In this document: piece by piece, positions 1-5,021 of the stretch
Layout: every line of letters starts with the position of its first letter
Position numbering within the stretch: the first letter of the stretch is position 1
Assembly (NCBI GenBank): GCA_002294665.1
Contig: DBFQ01000104.1
Span: 39,352-44,372 of the forward strand
Source of the DNA: Candidatus Aminicenantes bacterium UBA876
Lineage (GTDB): Bacteria; Acidobacteriota; Aminicenantia; UBA2199
Direction: 5' to 3'
DNA: 5,021 nucleotides
Made by a program: the position numbers and the translations under genes
Notes under the pieces: generated by a model
Told to the model about the DNA's origin: nothing
The model's input: only the letters and a program-made list of their open reading frames with translations
Databases searched by the model: none

Positions 1-354
1 GGATTGCCGCGAGCGCGCAAGAATCCTCACTTTGATGGGCTTCCACTGGTCGCGATTGTGCACGAACGCCGCCTTGTTGCTGGCGGAGTAGCCGAATTCT
101 CCTTTCAAAGAGATCTCGTCACTGGTCTTTCCCGGCCCCAGGGGTTCGCGCAGGGCTTCCGTTTCGCCCACAGTCATTTGACGCCCATCTTCCTCGAATT
201 CAAACACGCCCTTCAGAATCAGGTTGTGCAGGGGGGCGTCGCCGGTGTTTTTCAGGCGGAAACGGATCACCGGTACGATCACCGCCTGGTTGCGCGTCAC
301 CAGCTTGTCTTCCCAGCGGGACTCCGCATCGATCACCTGCAGCGAACTCCCCAG
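1..354 (-). repeat. Domain copy 2 of the tandem duplication
   Basis: This encodes residues 226-343. It is the membrane-distal copy, and its conserved GYSA/KAAF/WKPIKV block lies at 16-93. A linker of about 40 residues (185-225) separates it from copy 1. Because the frame is still open at the window edge, further copies or another C-terminal domain may follow. Confidence 0.85.
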
Positions 355-1029
355 TTTAAGCGCCTTTTCCATGCGCTCATCCGTCTCAATCACCTGACCT
401 TCGCTGATATCGCCATCAATGCCCTCGATCACCTGGCGCACAGGAATCACTCCCAGGGGCGCGAAACTGTTCGAACTGGTCTGGGCCAGGATTTTTACCT
501 TGATGGGCTTCCACTTACTCTTGTTCTGCATGAAAGCGGCTTTGGACGTAGCCGAGTATCCATACAAGGCATTGATGGTGATTTCTTCCGTGGTCTCGCC
601 CGGCTCAACCGGCTCCGGCATCAGCGGCGTGACGCCGTCGCTCATCTGCTCGCCGCTGTCGGCGAACATGAAAATGCCGACAAACTTCAGGTTGCCGATG
701 GTACGCTTGCCCTTGTTGCGCACCGTGAATGTGACCGAAGGCACGATCTTGACCCGGTACGGGGTCACTTCCTTGTTCACCCACCGCGTCTCGGAGGAAA
801 CCAGCTCCAGGGAACGGCTCAACTCATTGCTGCCGATGCTTCCCTGCTGATGGCGAATCAGCGCCCATACCAGCAGCACTCCCAGAATCGCCATGACCAG
901 GGTGATCCAGAACTTGGGGCGCCGGTAGAAATTGTTCCAGGTCCACCCCTCGGTCTGCAGGCTTTCAATCAGGTCGCCGAACGCATTTTCGGATTCCAGT
1001 GGTTCTTTCTCTTCGTTCTCGCCAGTCAT
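1..1029 (-). CDS. Membrane-anchored protein with two tandem copies of an unassigned domain (C-terminus cut by window edge)
   Basis: This frame stays open for 343 codons from the ATG at 1029-1027 to the left edge, so the C-terminus is missing. I do not recognise the family. Residues 1-38 are acidic and polar. RRPK (36-39) precedes one hydrophobic segment at about 40-58, which by the positive-inside rule puts the rest outside the cytoplasm. Two homologous domains follow, at about 70-182 and 226-338. They align without gaps at a constant offset of 156 residues, and by hand count about 50 of 113 positions are identical. Shared blocks are E-[TS]-R-W, N-x-G, Q-M, EP..PG.T, and GYSA..KAAF..N...WKPIKV.ILA. 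The N-x-G/PG.T pattern recalls extracellular beta-sandwich domains of the FxLYD kind, but that is only inference. An AGGAG lies 10 nt upstream of the ATG, and the gene has its own promoter and is separated from gdhA by a terminator. That it is a real gene is well supported; its function is unknown. Confidence 0.85.
   Translation of the reverse strand, partial: MTGENEEKEPLESENAFGDLIESLQTEGWTWNNFYRRPKFWITLVMAILGVLLVWALIRHQQGSIGSNELSRSLELVSSETRWVNKEVTPYRVKIVPSVTFTVRNKGKRTIGNLKFVGIFMFADSGEQMSDGVTPLMPEPVEPGETTEEITINALYGYSATSKAAFMQNKSKWKPIKVKILAQTSSNSFAPLGVIPVRQVIEGIDGDISEGQVIETDERMEKALKLGSSLQVIDAESRWEDKLVTRNQAVIVPVIRFRLKNTGDAPLHNLILKGVFEFEEDGRQMTVGETEALREPLGPGKTSDEISLKGEFGYSASNKAAFVHNRDQWKPIKVRILARSRQS
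478..822 (-). repeat. Domain copy 1 of the tandem duplication
   Basis: This encodes residues 70-184 of the left-edge membrane protein. It is the membrane-proximal copy and aligns residue for residue with copy 2, 468 bp further along the gene. The best conserved part is residues 157-182 (GYSA, KAAF, WKPIKV), where similarity is also visible in the DNA around 484-561. Confidence 0.85.
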
Positions 1030-1039
1030 TTTCGATCTT

Positions 1040-1044
1040 CTCCT
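1040..1044 (-). promoter_or_regulatory. Ribosome binding site of the two-repeat membrane protein
   Basis: AGGAG on the minus strand lies 10 nt before the ATG at 1029. It supports that start; the next codons upstream in the same frame include no ATG, GTG or TTG before the promoter region. Confidence 0.6.
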
Positions 1045-1090
1045 GCGCTTGCGGGCATTGCCCCACAGAAAGCCGGGGTGCCCCATGTGT

Positions 1091-1119
1091 AATATACATC
1101 GCGACCCGGGGAAATTCAA
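1091..1119 (-). promoter_or_regulatory. Sigma-70-type promoter of the two-repeat membrane protein
   Basis: On the minus strand, the -35 box TTGAAT (1119-1114) and the -10 box TATATT (1096-1091) are separated by exactly 17 bp. They match consensus at 4 of 6 and 5 of 6 positions. Transcription would start near 1084, giving a leader of about 55 nt before the ATG at 1029. The promoter lies just after the gdhA terminator hairpin, so the gene is probably expressed independently of gdhA. Confidence 0.6.
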
Positions 1120-1137
1120 TCCAGCACCCAGTTCAAG

Positions 1138-1167
1138 GAAACGGGGGGCCCTCCGGCCCCCCGTTTC
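1138..1167 (-). terminator. GC-rich hairpin terminator downstream of gdhA
   Basis: A 13-bp perfect inverted repeat (GAAACGGGGGGCC and its complement) closes a 4-nt loop. The stem can be extended outward by a G-T and an A-T pair. It begins 28 nt past the gdhA stop codon. On the minus strand the stem is followed by a short, interrupted T-rich run (TTTCCTT), and on the plus strand by TTTCTTAT. The stem is very strong but the U-tract is imperfect on both sides. It fits an intrinsic terminator for gdhA, possibly bidirectional. Confidence 0.75.
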
Positions 1168-1195
1168 TTATCTCAGGTGCAGTTATCGGAGTTTA

Positions 1196-2664
<1,469 letters not shown>

Positions 2665-2670
<6 letters not shown>

Positions 2671-2693
2671 GTGCCGGAGAAAAAATCGATACT
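2665..2693 (+). promoter_or_regulatory. Sigma-70-type promoter of gmhA and the transpeptidase
   Basis: A perfect -35 box TTGACA (2665-2670) is followed after 17 bp by GATACT (2688-2693), which matches 4 of 6 -10 bases. Transcription would start near 2700, about 30 nt before the gmhA ATG. No other promoter is evident before the downstream transpeptidase gene, so it probably drives both. Confidence 0.65.
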
Positions 2694-2729
2694 GTTGATG
2701 AATGGAATGACCGGAGCAATAAAAACACC

Positions 2730-3299
2730 ATGAATTCCTGGGTGACTGAACGCATCGAGCAGCGTCTGCGGCTGTTGCAGGCATTCGAGAAGGCCGCTGT
2801 TCCGGTTGCGCAGGCGAGCGAATATCTCATCACCTGCCTGAAAAACGGCGGCCGCATCTACACGTTCGGCAACGGCGGGTCCGCCAGCCAGGCTTCCCAT
2901 TTCGCCGCTGAACTGGTCAACCGTTTTTACCGTGACCGCCCCGGTCTTCCGGCAATCGCCCTGGTCACCGACTGCGCGGGATTGACCGCCATCGGCAACG
3001 ATTCCGACTTCGAGAATGTCTTTTCCCGCCAGGTGGACGCGCTGGGCAATCCCGGTGATACGGCAATCGGCATCACAACCAGCGGCCGGTCGGCAAACGT
3101 GTTGAAGGCCCTGAAAAACGCCCGCAAAAAAGGCATGCGGACCATGGCCCTGTGCGGGAAACACACGGGCCCGCTGCTTGAAGCGGGAACGGACCTGATC
3201 CTTTCGGTACCGGATACGGATACCCCCGCGATTCAGGAAATCCACCTGTTCATCCTTCACATGCTGGCCGAACGCGTCGAAGCCGGCCTTTTCCCCTGA
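2730..3299 (+). CDS. gmhA: Sedoheptulose-7-phosphate isomerase (phosphoheptose isomerase), SIS family
   Basis: GmhA converts sedoheptulose 7-phosphate to D-glycero-D-manno-heptose 7-phosphate, the first step toward ADP-heptose for the lipopolysaccharide inner core. It is cytoplasmic and typically a zinc-dependent tetramer. The protein has 189 residues (E. coli GmhA has 192) and is one SIS domain. Visible motifs are FGNGGSASQASHFAAEL (46-62), PAIAL then AIGND (87-91), and the phosphate loop TTSGRSANV (116-124). The zinc and catalytic set known from E. coli (H61, E65, Q172, H180) is matched by H57, E61, Q169 and H177 with identical spacing. This favours an active isomerase over the related non-catalytic DiaA. 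The start is the ATG at 2730; the frame is open back to 2610, but that region contains the promoter. The only Shine-Dalgarno candidate, GGAG at 2713-2716, sits 13 nt away, which is long. The transpeptidase gene follows after 4 nt. Confidence 0.92.
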   Translation: MNSWVTERIEQRLRLLQAFEKAAVPVAQASEYLITCLKNGGRIYTFGNGGSASQASHFAAELVNRFYRDRPGLPAIALVTDCAGLTAIGNDSDFENVFSRQVDALGNPGDTAIGITTSGRSANVLKALKNARKKGMRTMALCGKHTGPLLEAGTDLILSVPDTDTPAIQEIHLFILHMLAERVEAGLFP

Positions 3300-3303
3300 T
3301 CCC

Positions 3304-4971
3304 ATGGTTCTGGATTATCGCAACACCCGTTTCTCGTTCAATCAATTGCGCAAACGCCGGCGCCAGCAACACCTGCGCTGGGCCGCCGCCCTTTTGTCGC
3401 TGGCCGGGGTGACGCTGCTGATTCTCCATGGCGTACAACACCGTGAGTTCAGACGGGTTCAGGAAGACCTCCTGGCCGGGAAACCTGCCGCTGAAACCGT
3501 GCTGCAGACGGAATCGCGCGCGCTTTTCACCGCCGGGGCGATGCGCGAACTCCGCGCGCTTTCCCATCTGCTTGAGGGCCGGATCGAGATTGGAAGACAG
3601 GAACTTTCCGGGCATCGCCACGCAAAAGCCGTTGCTTCCCGCCGCTTCCTGGACCGCATGGTCGACCTGGGCCGCTATGATTCGCTGGGCCTTTACCTGG
3701 ATTTTCTCCGTCAACAGGGATCAAGCAACACCTATCACCGCCTGCTCTTCCTGACCGCGCGCTATCGGCCGGGTGAAGCCCGCGGCCTCGCGGAGGATTT
3801 GTCGCCGGCTTTTCGCGAAAAACACGCCAAGGCCCTGCGCATCCTGGAAGAAATCTGGAAAGAACTGGAAAAAGGCCGCATCGCCTGCATTCACGATCAC
3901 TCCGGTCAGGTAGTGGCCGAATACGAACCCGCAACGGCGACGATTCACTCCCGGGTTTCCGGCATGGATCTGTCGCCGTTCAAGAGCGTATTGCAGCAAG
4001 GCCTGCGTTTTTTCACCCTGACACTCGATGCCCGCCTCCAGGGAAAGGTCCATGCGGCATTCTCAAACTATCACGGTTCCTGCGTGATTCTCAATCCCAA
4101 AGACAACGCCATCCTGGCCGCCTATTCCAAACCCCAGGAACCGCAGTCGGGAAACGCGGCCTGGAAACAGCGCTACGAGCCCGGTTCAATCATCAAGTCA
4201 TTGACCTACCTGGCATTCAGCCAGGCATCGGACCAGCATCTTTTCCCGCTTCAATGCCGCGGCAACACCACGATCGAAGGCCGTATCTTTTACGACTGGA
4301 CCCGCCATGGAAAAGTGGATTCGCCGGAAACCGCGCTGGTGGTCTCCTGCAACATCGCCTATGCGCGCATGGGGCTGGCGGTCGGCGACGACAAGCTGGC
4401 GCAGATTCTGAGGCAATTCAAATTCAACTCCCCACCGCTGCGTGACCGTTGCCTGACTTTCGAGCTCGGTGATTTCAACCCGCCCCCGTTGCCTCCCCGC
4501 CGGCTGGCCGACCTTTCCGTCGGCCTGGAAGAAATCCGCATCACCACGCTGCATGGGGCTTTGCTGGCGGCCGCCTTTTCCCAGTCCGGCTCCCTGTCAT
4601 CACCCTACCTGATCGCTACCGAAAAAAACATCCTCAAACTGGGAATCTATCATCACCAACCCCAGGCGCTGGCATCCATTCCCGGCGGGCGCATCTTCGC
4701 GCGGTTGCGGAATGCGATGGTAAGGGTGATCCGCGATGCCGAAGGGACCGGCCACCGCGCCCTGCTGCCTTCCGGCCCGGTCACGGCGGCCAAAACCGGT
4801 ACCGCCGGCAACCCCGCCCTGGGGCTGGACGCGGTGATGATCGGCTTCCTTCCTGCGCAGCGTCCACTGTTTGCTTTCGCGTTCCGCCTCGAACATGGAG
4901 GCAAGGCGGAGACCCACGGCGCCGCGGTCTTGAAAGCACTGCTCCTTGACGCCCTTTCCATCGGGGAATAA
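3304..4971 (+). CDS. Membrane-anchored penicillin-binding-protein transpeptidase with atypical N-terminal region
   Basis: This is a predicted D,D-transpeptidase that cross-links peptidoglycan in the periplasm and would be a beta-lactam target. The protein has 555 residues. An Arg/Lys-rich cytoplasmic tail (16-25) precedes one membrane segment (about 26-43). Residues 45-190 are mostly helix-forming, with no motif I can assign. A short segment (191-235) and the usual PBP entry (TLDARLQ, 240-246, then ILNPKDNAILA) lead into the transpeptidase domain. All three active-site motifs are present: SIIK with Ser295 and Lys298 after YEPG, SCN (348-350), and KTG (497-499). The SxxK-to-SxN spacing of 53 is typical of class B PBPs. 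There is no glycosyltransferase domain, and the usual class B dimerisation pedestal is not recognisable. The start at 3304 keeps the membrane anchor; the next in-frame ATG (residue 80) would lose it. There is no visible Shine-Dalgarno, so coupling to gmhA is likely. It could be a divergent FtsI/PBP2 relative; which machine it serves is unknown. Confidence 0.9.
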   Translation: MVLDYRNTRFSFNQLRKRRRQQHLRWAAALLSLAGVTLLILHGVQHREFRRVQEDLLAGKPAAETVLQTESRALFTAGAMRELRALSHLLEGRIEIGRQELSGHRHAKAVASRRFLDRMVDLGRYDSLGLYLDFLRQQGSSNTYHRLLFLTARYRPGEARGLAEDLSPAFREKHAKALRILEEIWKELEKGRIACIHDHSGQVVAEYEPATATIHSRVSGMDLSPFKSVLQQGLRFFTLTLDARLQGKVHAAFSNYHGSCVILNPKDNAILAAYSKPQEPQSGNAAWKQRYEPGSIIKSLTYLAFSQASDQHLFPLQCRGNTTIEGRIFYDWTRHGKVDSPETALVVSCNIAYARMGLAVGDDKLAQILRQFKFNSPPLRDRCLTFELGDFNPPPLPPRRLADLSVGLEEIRITTLHGALLAAAFSQSGSLSSPYLIATEKNILKLGIYHHQPQALASIPGGRIFARLRNAMVRVIRDAEGTGHRALLPSGPVTAAKTGTAGNPALGLDAVMIGFLPAQRPLFAFAFRLEHGGKAETHGAAVLKALLLDALSIGE

Positions 4972-4997
4972 GCCTTATTCGGCCATCACGAGGAACT

Positions 4998-5021
4998 TGA
5001 CACCATCGGTTCAAGGTGTTA
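4998..5021. other. Small hairpin at right edge, after the transpeptidase gene
   Basis: TGACACC (4998-5004) pairs with GGTGTTA (5015-5021), including one G-U pair when transcribed on the plus strand, around a 10-nt loop. It sits 26 nt after the transpeptidase stop and ends exactly at the window edge, so any following T-run is not visible. It might be a terminator for the gmhA operon. A weaker GAATAA/TTATTC repeat overlaps the stop codon. Confidence 0.25.

Noticed and set aside
1075..1084. GGGG-TG-CCCC inverted repeat just downstream of the -10 box at 1091
   Set aside because: The arms are only 4 bp with a 2-nt loop; expected by chance in GC-rich DNA.
4..1092. Long plus-strand open frame opposite the left-edge gene
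   Set aside because: It is antisense to the minus-strand gene, which has a promoter, ribosome binding site, membrane anchor and internal protein-level duplication. The plus frame has none of these and its composition looks like a shadow.
5008..5014. GGTTCAA resembling a tRNA T-loop
   Set aside because: No T-stem, acceptor stem or cloverleaf can be formed from the visible flanks.

Overview
The window carries two minus-strand genes on the left and two plus-strand genes on the right. They diverge from one compact double promoter near position 2660. Three genes are complete or clearly bounded: NADP-type glutamate dehydrogenase (gdhA), a sedoheptulose-7-phosphate isomerase of the SIS family (gmhA), and a membrane-anchored penicillin-binding-protein transpeptidase. 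The fourth runs off the left edge and encodes a membrane-anchored protein with two copies of an unassigned domain. Coding density is high: the two intergenic gaps are about 165 and 178 bp, and no stretch over 300 bp lacks a gene. I see no mobile element, CRISPR array, rRNA or tRNA gene.

The host looks like a bacterium of moderately high GC content. GmhA (heptose for lipopolysaccharide core) and a periplasmic transpeptidase suggest a diderm, Gram-negative-type envelope. The promoters match the sigma-70 pattern, and most starts have AGGAG-type ribosome binding sites. The phylum cannot be fixed from this sequence; an Acidobacteriota-like or Aminicenantota-like lineage is only a guess.

Layout. 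Positions 1-1029 (minus) hold the two-repeat membrane protein, with its own promoter at 1091-1119. Positions 1138-1167 hold a strong GC-rich hairpin that ends gdhA transcription. Positions 1196-2551 (minus) are gdhA. Positions 2552-2729 hold back-to-back promoters with -35 boxes 10 bp apart, one reading left into gdhA and one reading right into gmhA. Positions 2730-3299 (plus) are gmhA. Positions 3304-4971 (plus) are the transpeptidase, starting 4 nt after the gmhA stop with no visible ribosome binding site, so probably translationally coupled. The last 50 bases hold a small hairpin and possibly the tail of a convergent gene.

Functionally, gdhA assimilates ammonium into glutamate, while gmhA and the transpeptidase both serve the cell envelope (lipopolysaccharide heptose and peptidoglycan cross-linking). 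The least conventional items are the transpeptidase, whose N-terminal half does not look like the usual class B pedestal, and the gap-free 156-residue tandem duplication in the left-edge protein. I see no clear sign of a wholly new multi-gene system.
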